DNA of 64,000 nucleotides from Sphingopyxis sp. LC81. Its GTDB lineage: Bacteria; Pseudomonadota; Alphaproteobacteria; Sphingomonadales; Sphingomonadaceae. The translations under genes and the position numbers were made by a program. Positions 9,032 through 16,786 of this stretch are shown here, piece by piece (position 1 is the first letter of the stretch; the number at the start of each line of letters is the position of its first letter). The notes below the pieces were generated by a model that had not been told where the DNA came from, ran no database searches, and worked only from the letters and a program-made list of their open reading frames with translations. The DNA is taken from assembly GCF_000756375.1 (NCBI RefSeq), contig NZ_JNFD01000021.1, forward strand, positions 372,001 through 436,000, written 5' to 3'.

Positions 9032-9925
9032 ATGGTGGCAACGGCACAGGAACCACAGCGCGTATCGGCGGCCGATTTCATCCGCGGCTTTGCCAATTGG
9101 CGATTGCAGTCGGCGCGCAAGCCCGTCGTCGTGACGCATCACGGCAAGGATGCACATGTGCTGATTTCGCTCGACGACTACCGCCGTCTTGATGGCGATG
9201 TGGCGCGGGAGATCGCGGCCGCCTCCGACATCTTGCAGTCCTCGCTTGCTGGCCTCGTGGAATCGGTCCGCGACGGCGTGATCCTGATCGACCGGCAACG
9301 GCGTGTCGCCGCGCTCAACCCCGCAGCGTCGGATATGCTGGAGATCGCGGCTGCCGATCTGATCGGGGAGGAGTTGGTGGCGGTGGTGCCGGGCCTGAGG
9401 GACAGTCTGATCTTTCATCACATCAACCGGCTGCTCGACCATCGCGAGCGGTTTTCGGGCGACGTCCCCGGCATATTGCGCCCGCGCCAGTGGCTGCATG
9501 TCGACCTGGTCCCCCTGCCGGTCGGTGGCGCGATCGTCCTGCGCGATGTCAGCGACGCGATCGAGGGCTTCGCCGCCGGCGACATGCGGCAGGCGATGCT
9601 CGATGCCGTCGAGATCGATGGCGGCATCGGCCACGCCCGCATCTCGGTGCGCGAAACGGTCGAGGCGGCGAACGCCATGCTGACCGACCTGCTCGGGGTC
9701 GATGCGGCTGCGATCCGGCGTGTCCGCTTTTCGGCGCTGCTCGCGGTCGGGCAGCGGTCGGCCTTTGTCGAAGCGCTCGAATCGGTCTTTCGGTCGGGCG
9801 CGCCCGCACGCATCGTGTCGCAGATGGTGACGCGTGACGGTTCGGTCGTTGATGTGGCCCTGACGATAGCCGAGGTCCGCGGACCCTATGCCAGCGACGG
9901 CGCGGTGGTACTCGTCACGCGCTAA
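9032..9925 (+). CDS. Phd/YefM-antitoxin-like domain fused to two PAS domains
   Basis: A 297-residue protein starting at ATG 9032, with CAGGGGGA just upstream. Residues about 8-55 (RVSAADFIRGF, then KPVVVTHHGKDAHVLISLDDY) match the fold and motif order of Phd/YefM antitoxin N-termini, which bind operator DNA. Residues about 67-165 look like a PAS domain (DGVILIDRQRRVAALNPAA, then a VLRDVS end), and residues about 180-297 like a second PAS (MLTDLLGVDAA, VTRDGSVVDVALTI). No kinase, cyclase or toxin domain is present. I infer a one-component sensor-regulator. It lies 118 bases after tadG on the same strand. The domain reading is by eye. Confidence 0.75.
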   Translation: MVATAQEPQRVSAADFIRGFANWRLQSARKPVVVTHHGKDAHVLISLDDYRRLDGDVAREIAAASDILQSSLAGLVESVRDGVILIDRQRRVAALNPAASDMLEIAAADLIGEELVAVVPGLRDSLIFHHINRLLDHRERFSGDVPGILRPRQWLHVDLVPLPVGGAIVLRDVSDAIEGFAAGDMRQAMLDAVEIDGGIGHARISVRETVEAANAMLTDLLGVDAAAIRRVRFSALLAVGQRSAFVEALESVFRSGAPARIVSQMVTRDGSVVDVALTIAEVRGPYASDGAVVLVTR

Positions 9926-10048
9926 CCCCGCTAAAACCAGCATCCGCGTTCGATAGCCGCGATGCCGAGGGGCTCTGCGCGTGCTGGACAAGCCGGGATG
10001 TTAAGCGCAATCATTGGGGGAAGGAAGGTTGCAAGCGACAACTTTCCG

Positions 10049-10058
10049 TTTACGTAAA
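10049..10058. promoter_or_regulatory. Candidate operator palindrome TTTACGTAAA
   Basis: A perfect 10-bp palindrome 49 bases before the acyl-CoA dehydrogenase start. MerR-family LiuR-type regulators of acyl-CoA catabolism bind related TTTACGT-nn-ACGTAAA sites, and a fuller version of that pattern is at 62736. The extended right half here (AGGTGAG) matches poorly, so this is a guess. Confidence 0.35.
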
Positions 10059-10106
10059 GGTGAGCGCTCAATATAAGGGCCGCCATTGCCCAATGGGAGA
10101 TTCGTG

Positions 10107-11300
10107 ATGGACATGGAATTCAGCCCCGAGGATCTGGCCTTCCAACAGGAAGTTCGCCAGTTCATCGCCGAAAATTACCCCGCCGACCTGCGCGACAAGC
10201 AGGATGAAGGCGAAGAAATGTCCAAGGAGGATTTCCTCGCCTGGCACAAGATCCTGTACAAAAAGGGCTGGATCGCGCCCGCATGGCCGGTCGAATATGG
10301 CGGTACTGGCTGGACCCCGACGCAGCGCTTCATCTGGTCCGAGGAAACCGCGCGCGCCGACTGCATTCGCCTGATGCCCTTCGGGCTCGCGATGGTCGGC
10401 CCCGTGATCTACACCTTCGGCACGCCCGAGCAGAAAGCCCATTTCCTGCCGCGCATCCTGTCGGGTGAGGATTGGTGGTGCCAGGGCTATTCGGAACCGG
10501 GCTCGGGTTCGGATCTTGCCTCGCTTCGCACGACCGCCGTCGCCGATGGCGATGACTATATCGTCAACGGGCAGAAGACCTGGACGACGCTGGCGCAGCA
10601 CGCCGACTGGGGCTTCTTCCTCGTCCGCACCGACAAGGAAGCAAAGCAGCAGGAAGGCATCAGCTTCCTCCTCATCGACATGAAATCGCCCGGCATCACC
10701 GTGCGCCCGATCATCACATTGGGCGGCGAGCATGAAGTCAACGAAGTGTGGCTCGAAGACGTCCGCGTGCCGCAATCGCAGCGCGTTTACGATGAGAATA
10801 AGGGCTGGACCTGCGCCAAGTTCCTGCTTGCGCACGAGCGCACCGGCATCGCCGGCGTCGCGGCGTCGAAGCGCGGGATCGAGAAGGTGAAGGCGATCGC
10901 CCGCACCGAACTCGACGGCGACAAGCCGCTGCTCGCCAACGCCTTCTTCAAGCGCAAGGTCGCCGAGCTCGAAGTCGATCTGGCGGCGCTGGAGTTTACC
11001 GAATTGCGCAGCCTTGCCGGCCCGAATGCCAATCGCGGCCCGGGGCCGGAATCGAGCCTCCTCAAGATCAAGGGGTCGGAGATCCAGCAGCGGCTGACCG
11101 AACTGACGCTCGAAGCGGTTGGCCATTATGGCGCGCCTTATTTTCGTGGTTTTGGCGAGGGCGACAACGAGCATCCGATTGGTCCCGATTACGCGCACCG
11201 CGCCGCGCCGACCTATTTCAACATGCGCAAGACGACGATCTATGGCGGGTCGAACGAGATTCAGCGCAACATCATCGCGAAGATGGTTTTGGGTCTCTGA
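10107..11300 (+). CDS. Acyl-CoA dehydrogenase, large-subunit type
   Basis: A 397-residue flavoprotein starting at ATG 10107, with GGGAG upstream (an in-frame TTG at 10086 is less likely). It carries the FAD/substrate signature WWCQGYSEPGSGSDLASLR, the central VNGQKTWTT, and the C-terminal TTIYGGSNEIQRNIIAKMVLGL end. It oxidises an acyl-CoA to the 2,3-enoyl-CoA and passes electrons to ETF. It resembles the large subunits of pimeloyl-CoA or FadE28/29-like two-subunit dehydrogenases, and a second, smaller dehydrogenase follows 108 bases downstream, so a hetero-oligomer is likely. The chain-length or ring substrate cannot be read. Confidence 0.88.
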   Translation: MDMEFSPEDLAFQQEVRQFIAENYPADLRDKQDEGEEMSKEDFLAWHKILYKKGWIAPAWPVEYGGTGWTPTQRFIWSEETARADCIRLMPFGLAMVGPVIYTFGTPEQKAHFLPRILSGEDWWCQGYSEPGSGSDLASLRTTAVADGDDYIVNGQKTWTTLAQHADWGFFLVRTDKEAKQQEGISFLLIDMKSPGITVRPIITLGGEHEVNEVWLEDVRVPQSQRVYDENKGWTCAKFLLAHERTGIAGVAASKRGIEKVKAIARTELDGDKPLLANAFFKRKVAELEVDLAALEFTELRSLAGPNANRGPGPESSLLKIKGSEIQQRLTELTLEAVGHYGAPYFRGFGEGDNEHPIGPDYAHRAAPTYFNMRKTTIYGGSNEIQRNIIAKMVLGL

Positions 11301-11307
11301 GGAGTGC

Positions 11308-11397
11308 GTCGCCCTCGCGCTTAGGCGGGGGCCTCCACCGACCTGGCCTGACACCGCAGCATAAACCTACAGCGGCCCCCGCCTACGCGGGGGCGAC
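11308..11397. repeat. REP-like inverted repeat between dehydrogenase genes
   Basis: Left arm GTCGCCCTCGCGCTTAGGCG-GGGGCC (11308-11333) and right arm (11374-11397) are inverted copies with one substitution and a two-base length difference, separated by 40 bases. It fills the whole gap between the two co-directional genes and may be a processed intergenic repeat of the kind common in sphingomonads. Confidence 0.75.
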
Positions 11398-11408
11398 GGG
11401 GACAAAAA

Positions 11409-12548
11409 ATGGATTTCACCTACACCGAAACGCAGGACATGATCCGCGACACGCTCGCCCGCTTCCTCGGCGACACCTATGATTTCGAAACGCGTCAGAA
11501 GTTCATCAATAGCGACACGGGCCGCGATCCGGCGATCTGGACCGCGCTCGCGCAGGAACTCGGCATGCTTGGCGCGCCGTTCGCCGAAGAACATGGCGGC
11601 CTGGGCGGCGGCGCGCTCGAAAACGCGATCGTGATGGAGGAACTGGGGAAGGTCATCGGGATCGAACCCTATCTGCCGACCGTCGTTATCGCGGGCGGCG
11701 CGCTCAAGGCCGTGGGCGGGGCGCAGGCCGATGCGATGATCCCCGAGATCATCGCGGGCAATGCCATTATCGCTTTCGCTTATGCCGAGCCGCAGGGCCG
11801 CTATGACCTCGCGAACCTGCGCACCACCGCGAAGAAGGATGGCGCGGGCTATGTGCTGAGCGGACATAAATCGGTCGTCTACGCGGCGCCGTGGGCGACG
11901 CATCTGCTTGTCACTGCGCGCACCGGCGGCAACCCGCGCGACCGCGACGGCGTCTCGCTGTTCCTGATCGATGCGAACCTGCCGGGCATCGTCCGCCGCG
12001 ACTATCCGACGGTCGATGGCAGCCGCGCATCCGAAATCTATTTCGAAAATGTCGCGATTCCGGGCGATGCTTTGCTCGGCGGTGAAGGCACCGGCCTGCC
12101 GCTGATCGAACAGATCGTCGACGAAGCGACGGTTGCGGTCTGCGCGGAGGCGACCGGCGTGATGCAGAAGCTGCACGAAGGCACGCTGGAATATACCCAG
12201 CAGCGCAAGCAGTTCGGCGTGCCGATCGCGAAATTCCAGGTGCTGCAGCACCGCATGGTCGACATGTTCATGGAAGTCGAACAGGCGCGCTCGATGACGA
12301 TCATGGGGACGCTGAAGCTGAGCCTGCCCGCGAACGAGCGTATGGCGGCGGTTTCGGCCGCGAAGGCGAAGGTTGCGCGCGGTGCGAACTTTGTCGGGCA
12401 GAATGCGATCCAGACGCATGGCGGTATCGGCATCACGCAGGAACTGGCGATCGGCCATTATTTCAAGCGCGCGACGATGATCGAAGGCCAGTTTGGCAGC
12501 GCCGATCACCATATGGAGCGTTACGAGCGGATCACGCTTAACGACTGA
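11409..12548 (+). CDS. Acyl-CoA dehydrogenase, small-subunit type
   Basis: A 379-residue protein starting at ATG 11409 with GGGGAC upstream. It has the acyl-CoA dehydrogenase N-terminus (FTYTETQDMIRDTLARFL), the middle-domain FAYAEPQGRYDLANLRTT in place of the usual SGSD flavin motif, and the C-terminal QTHGGIGITQELAIGHYFKR with no YGG-nEIQ motif. These divergences are typical of the partner subunit in two-subunit dehydrogenases, where each chain supplies half of the flavin site. I infer it works with the product of the gene just upstream. A 15-base hairpin (GACGGC-tcc-GCCGTC) covers its stop. Confidence 0.85.
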   Translation: MDFTYTETQDMIRDTLARFLGDTYDFETRQKFINSDTGRDPAIWTALAQELGMLGAPFAEEHGGLGGGALENAIVMEELGKVIGIEPYLPTVVIAGGALKAVGGAQADAMIPEIIAGNAIIAFAYAEPQGRYDLANLRTTAKKDGAGYVLSGHKSVVYAAPWATHLLVTARTGGNPRDRDGVSLFLIDANLPGIVRRDYPTVDGSRASEIYFENVAIPGDALLGGEGTGLPLIEQIVDEATVAVCAEATGVMQKLHEGTLEYTQQRKQFGVPIAKFQVLQHRMVDMFMEVEQARSMTIMGTLKLSLPANERMAAVSAAKAKVARGANFVGQNAIQTHGGIGITQELAIGHYFKRATMIEGQFGSADHHMERYERITLND

Positions 12549-12598
12549 CGGCTCCGCCGTCGGGGGCCGATTGATTTGGGAGGGCTGTCGGCGTCGCC

Positions 12599-15106
12599 TC
12601 AATAGGCGACGTCGACGGCGATCCGGAGCGTGCGCGGGCGGAGCGGCGTGAGGAATCCCTCGTTGCCTTCGAGGAACGGCGTTCCGAGCGAGAAGCGGTT
12701 GCCGCGTGAATCGAACAGATTGGTGAGCGTCAGCGACAGGCCGCGGCGTGCATTGCCGACACGCATCGCGACACCCGTGTCGATATAGTCGCCCTGGCTT
12801 TCGCCGAGCACTGGCCCGATACCGAGCCGTGACGGGCCGATATAATTGGCCCAGCCGTTCACGCGGAAATCCTCGTCGCCGATCATGGTCGCATAGTTGA
12901 CCGACCCGCGCACCGCATGGCTCGCGACATTTGGAATGCGTCCGAGGCGGCCCGGTGCGGCGTCGAAAACCGGCAGTATCTGCGGCGCGAGATCGTCGAC
13001 GCGGCTATGGTTGTAAACCGCGCCGAGTTCGAAGGTCAGCGCGGCAGTCGGCCGCATCGCGACCGCACCCGACAGGCTGGTGATGCGGCCGTCACCGATA
13101 TTGGCGGTGGTCGGGAAGCCGCTATTGTCGATGAAATCGGCCTGGATGTTGCGCCAGCGGCTGTGCGAGATCGAAATGCTGGCGTCGAGCAGGCTCTGCC
13201 CCTTGTCGCCAAAGCGCATTCCCGCTTCCCATGTGCGGACCTGGTCGTTGAGGAAGCGCCGGACGAAATTGCCGTCGACTGCGAGGCCGCCGGGGCGGAA
13301 ACCCTCCTGATAGCGCGCATAGAGCCGGACATTGTCGAGCGGGGTCGCGAGCAGCGAGAAAGACGGCAGCAGGTCGGTTTCTTTGCGTGACGCGGTCGTC
13401 GCACGGTTTGCCTGCGCCAGGGCGTAGGAGACACCCTCGGCAGCGCCGCCGAGCTTCGCATGTGACAGGCGGACGCCGCCCGAAGCGATCAGGTCGGGCA
13501 TCACCTCGACCGTCGCCTCGGCATAGCCGGTGAATTCGGTGATCTTGTTGGTCACGCCGGGAAGGGTCGCGCGAAGCGGGCCATAGCCATATTCGCGGTC
13601 CTGCCGCGCGCGATTGTCGATAAAGCTCGCGCCGACGACCCAGCCGAGGCCATCGCGATAGGGCCGCGACAGGCGGTTTTCGCTGACGAACATGCGTGTC
13701 GCGTTATGCTGGTCGAGCACGCGCGGAACATCGTTCAGCGGAAAGACCTGGATCGGCGCGAACAGGCGCTCGACATCGACGCTTCCAACCGAAGGAGGCG
13801 CGGGAACGCCGCCGCTGGACATATCGGTTCCTCGCCGCGCTTCGGGCAGGCTGGCGTCGAAGCGTTCGAACAGCCGGTGATCGATATAGGCATTGGACGA
13901 CTGGAAATGCAGATCGTCCCAGTCCTTCATCACGACGATCGTGCCCATGCCATAGCGCGCGGTCGCATTCTGCTCGACCATCGAATTGCGGGTGAGCGGC
14001 GCGCCATCCTTGTCGGCATATTGCGCATCGTCGGAGGTGATCGCCTGATAGACGCCGCCTAGGTCGATCGTCCAGTCGTCGCCCGCCTCGAACCGGAAGG
14101 TCCCGCGCCCGCCGCGGACATGGACGCGGTTGACGTCGTTCTGCCCGCGCAGCGGATTGTCGATATAGCCGCCGTCGGTAAGCATATAGCCGACGAGGCG
14201 CAGCGCATGGCCGTTGTCGCTGACCGGGATATTGGCGATTGCAGCGATGTCCCCGCCCGGGTCGCCATGTTGGGTGATCGAGACGCCGGCGATCGCCTGC
14301 ACCGTCATTTCGCGCGGATCGGGGGCTTTCGGGATGACACGGATGATCCCGCCGAGCGACCCGGCTCCATAAAGCGTGCCCTGCGGCCCTTCGAGGATTT
14401 CGACATTGTCGATGTCGTAGAGGCGCAGGTCCGGGTCGGGCGCATTATAGCTGAGCCGGATATCGCCGAGATACTGGCCGACGGTCGATTGCGTCGGGCC
14501 GGTGAAGCTGGAATCGGCGATGCCGCGAATGAACAGCTTGTTACGCCCCGAACCCAGATGGGTCGAGGAGACGGTCGCGGTTCGCGACAGGATCGAATCC
14601 ATCCCGCGCTCGCCGCCAAACGCCAAATCGCCGCCATCCAGTTTGGTGACGACGCCGGCGAAGTGCGAAAGGGGCAAGTCGGTCTTCGACGCGGTGACGA
14701 TGATTTCGTCCTGCGCCGCCGCGACCGCATCTTGCGATGGCTCGCGTGCCCTTGGCTGCGGCGCGTGTCGCGGTGTCGGTGCCGCCCGCGCGACACGGAC
14801 GGGGGCAGGGCGACGCTCGATACGCCAGCTCGTCGCGCTGACCCGCACGGCGCGTGCGTCGGATCCCGCGAGCAGGCGGCGGATCGCTTCTTCGACGCTC
14901 ATCCGCCCGCGCACCGGTTTGACGCGGCCTTGCCAGAGTTTCGCATCGCCGACGCTGATGCTGACCCCGGCCTGCCGGCTGATCACGGGCAGCGCGGTCG
15001 ACAGGCTGCCTTTGGGCACGTCGAACGCGCGCTCCTCTGCTGCCTGAACCTGCGCGGGCAGGCTCAGCGCTATCGCTGCTGCGGCAAGGGAAAGGCGCCG
15101 GTGCAT
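12599..15106 (-). CDS. TonB-dependent outer-membrane receptor with STN signalling domain
   Basis: An 835-residue protein. A signal peptide (to about residue 22, VQAAEE) is followed by an STN domain at about residues 26-95 (FDVPKGSLSTALPVISRQAG, then RRLLAGSDARAVRV), which marks receptors that signal to a FecR partner. A TonB box-like DEIIVTASK is at about residue 135. The plug domain (about 140-255: FIRGI, EGPQGTLYGAGSLGG) and beta-barrel follow, ending IAVDVAY with a terminal aromatic. The gene starts 2 bases after fecR stops, in one operon with the sigma factor. The ligand is unknown; homologues import siderophores, vitamins or glycans. Confidence 0.92.
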   Translation of the reverse strand: MHRRLSLAAAAIALSLPAQVQAAEERAFDVPKGSLSTALPVISRQAGVSISVGDAKLWQGRVKPVRGRMSVEEAIRRLLAGSDARAVRVSATSWRIERRPAPVRVARAAPTPRHAPQPRAREPSQDAVAAAQDEIIVTASKTDLPLSHFAGVVTKLDGGDLAFGGERGMDSILSRTATVSSTHLGSGRNKLFIRGIADSSFTGPTQSTVGQYLGDIRLSYNAPDPDLRLYDIDNVEILEGPQGTLYGAGSLGGIIRVIPKAPDPREMTVQAIAGVSITQHGDPGGDIAAIANIPVSDNGHALRLVGYMLTDGGYIDNPLRGQNDVNRVHVRGGRGTFRFEAGDDWTIDLGGVYQAITSDDAQYADKDGAPLTRNSMVEQNATARYGMGTIVVMKDWDDLHFQSSNAYIDHRLFERFDASLPEARRGTDMSSGGVPAPPSVGSVDVERLFAPIQVFPLNDVPRVLDQHNATRMFVSENRLSRPYRDGLGWVVGASFIDNRARQDREYGYGPLRATLPGVTNKITEFTGYAEATVEVMPDLIASGGVRLSHAKLGGAAEGVSYALAQANRATTASRKETDLLPSFSLLATPLDNVRLYARYQEGFRPGGLAVDGNFVRRFLNDQVRTWEAGMRFGDKGQSLLDASISISHSRWRNIQADFIDNSGFPTTANIGDGRITSLSGAVAMRPTAALTFELGAVYNHSRVDDLAPQILPVFDAAPGRLGRIPNVASHAVRGSVNYATMIGDEDFRVNGWANYIGPSRLGIGPVLGESQGDYIDTGVAMRVGNARRGLSLTLTNLFDSRGNRFSLGTPFLEGNEGFLTPLRPRTLRIAVDVAY

Positions 15107-15108
15107 GC

Positions 15109-16041
15109 TCAGCGGGTCAAGATCCAGCCATCGCCTTGCCGCTCGGCCTTCGTTCCCGACAGCGCGGCCAGATCGGCGATCGTGCGGTTCCGGTTCTTGT
15201 CGATAATCAACGCGCCGCGGAACGACAGGTCGCTTGCTTCGGGCGCGATGCTGACCTGCATCCCGGCGGTGCGCTTCAGGTCCTCGGCGACGACCGCGAG
15301 CGGGGTGCCGTTGTAGACGAGCAGGCCGCTGCGCCAGCCGCCGATGCTGGCCACGTCGACATCCCGGACGACCGGAGGCTGAGGATCGCCATCGCGTGCC
15401 TCGATGCCCTTGCCGGCGACGAGGCGGACCTTGTCGCGATCGGGGTTGTAGAGGACGATGCCTTCGGACACCGCGACCGACGTCTGACGGTCGCGACGCA
15501 CGACGTTGAAGGCGGTGCCGAGGTCGACGATCTTTGCGTCGCCGGTTTCGACAACGAACGGGTCGTTGTCGCGGTGCACGACATGGAACATCGCCTCGCC
15601 CGATTCCAGCCGGACAAAGCGCGGGCGGTCCTTGTCGATCTCGATTACCGAGGCACCGTTAACTTCAATCTTCGACCCGTCGGCCAGCGCGATCGTGCGA
15701 TGCTCACCCGCCGCGGTCTCGATCCGGTCTTCGTTCCCCAGAAGGCCAAGGCTCGACAGGCTGATCGCGCCGACCAACGCCGCGGCCATCGCCCCGCCAA
15801 ACCATGCACGCCGCGACGGGCGGCGCGGTGCGTCGGGCACAATCACCACCGACGGCTTGGGCGCCGCAGGCAGGGCATCGAGATCTCGGTCGAGGCTCGC
15901 GACCGCGTCATAAATCGCATTATGCGACGGATCCTCAGCAAGCCAGTCGGCAAAGCCGTCCCAGTCGTCGAAAGCGGGGTCGCGCTGGCGGATCAGCCAG
16001 TCGACCGCGCGCGCTTCGGCGTTTGTGGCGTCAGCTTGCAT
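15109..16041 (-). CDS. FecR-type anti-sigma factor
   Basis: A 310-residue inner-membrane regulator. The N-terminal cytoplasmic region (AVDWLIRQRDPAFDDWDGFADWL) is the DUF4880/FecR N-domain that holds the sigma factor. A single transmembrane segment lies at about residues 78-100. The periplasmic FecR domain (AAGEHRTIALADGSKIEVN, then FHVVHRDNDPFVVETGDA) and a C-terminal DUF4974-like part that contacts the receptor's STN domain follow. It overlaps the sigma gene by 11 bases and leads into the receptor gene, so stoichiometric co-expression is expected. Confidence 0.92.
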   Translation of the reverse strand: MQADATNAEARAVDWLIRQRDPAFDDWDGFADWLAEDPSHNAIYDAVASLDRDLDALPAAPKPSVVIVPDAPRRPSRRAWFGGAMAAALVGAISLSSLGLLGNEDRIETAAGEHRTIALADGSKIEVNGASVIEIDKDRPRFVRLESGEAMFHVVHRDNDPFVVETGDAKIVDLGTAFNVVRRDRQTSVAVSEGIVLYNPDRDKVRLVAGKGIEARDGDPQPPVVRDVDVASIGGWRSGLLVYNGTPLAVVAEDLKRTAGMQVSIAPEASDLSFRGALIIDKNRNRTIADLAALSGTKAERQGDGWILTR

Positions 16042-16552
16042 CGAACTGCCTCCGGATTACGGCGAGCGCCGCATAAACCTTGCGCAGATCGGCTTCGACG
16101 GTACTCAGGCTGATCCCCATTTCACTGGCTATATCGCGTTGGTTCTGGCCGTCGACGCGGAACCGGCGGAAGATGCGTGCCGGCCGCTCGCCGGTCGCGG
16201 TGATCGCCGTTTCAACGAGCGCGAGCTGTTCGCGCGAGATCAACGAGGTTTCGGTCGAGGGGCTTTGTGTCGCGGCGGCTTCGCCCCATGCCTTGTCGCG
16301 CAGGTCGCTCTGGCGCGCCGACCGATAGCGGTCGAGCATCAGATTGTTCGCCGCGCGCATGATATAGGGCAGGGGCTCGGCGATGGGGCCGGTCTTGCGG
16401 TCGGTCAACCGCATCCACAAATCCTGGAACAGATCTTCGGCGCCGTCGCCCGCGCCGCGCACTTCCAGAAAGCGGACGATACGATCCCGGTTGGCGAGCA
16501 ATACGCCTTCGATGCCCTGGGCGGGGTCGGTTCGATCACGCGACTCGGTCAT
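16031..16552 (-). CDS. ECF RNA polymerase sigma factor, FecI type
   Basis: A 173-residue sigma factor from ATG 16552; an in-frame ATG at 16576 and another at 16699 are possible, and none has a strong ribosome site. Region 2 is visible as DLFQDLWMRLTDR and YIMRAANNLMLDRYR, and region 4 as RDIASEMGISLSTVEADLRKVYAAL. It should be held by the FecR protein encoded just downstream and released when the receptor binds its ligand, switching on the receptor operon. It is likely autoregulated, though I did not find a clear ECF promoter by eye. Confidence 0.92.
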   Translation of the reverse strand: MTESRDRTDPAQGIEGVLLANRDRIVRFLEVRGAGDGAEDLFQDLWMRLTDRKTGPIAEPLPYIMRAANNLMLDRYRSARQSDLRDKAWGEAAATQSPSTETSLISREQLALVETAITATGERPARIFRRFRVDGQNQRDIASEMGISLSTVEADLRKVYAALAVIRRQFDAS

Positions 16553-16725
16553 GGATTGCTTGCTTTGGAACGCCATCTTCTGTCGGTAAGCGCCGCTTCG
16601 CCCTGCGCCATACGTCCCCCTGATGACGCCGTCATATAGCGCCATTGCCGAACCGCGCAACAGCGGCGGAAAATGTGGGGCGGTGGCGAGTGCAAGCATC
16701 GTTTTCTTCGTTCATTTCTGCCTAG

Positions 16726-16766
16726 GCAAGGGGGAAGCGTGGGTAGGGGTTACGCTTCCCCCTTGC
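16726..16766 (-). terminator. Hairpin downstream of the autotransporter gene
   Basis: GCAAGGGGGAAGCGT (16726-16740) and ACGCTTCCCCCTTGC (16752-16766) form a perfect 15-bp stem with an 11-base loop, 21 bases after the autotransporter stop on the minus strand. There is no U run, so it may act as a weak terminator or as a 3' stabilising structure separating the autotransporter from the sigma operon. Confidence 0.6.
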
Positions 16767-16786
16767 GGGCGGGGCCGGCCGGGGGG

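Noticed and set aside
9926..10106. A toxin partner for the Phd-like domain of the PAS protein
   Set aside because: The 181-base gap downstream has no open frame with a start site, and the next gene is an acyl-CoA dehydrogenase.
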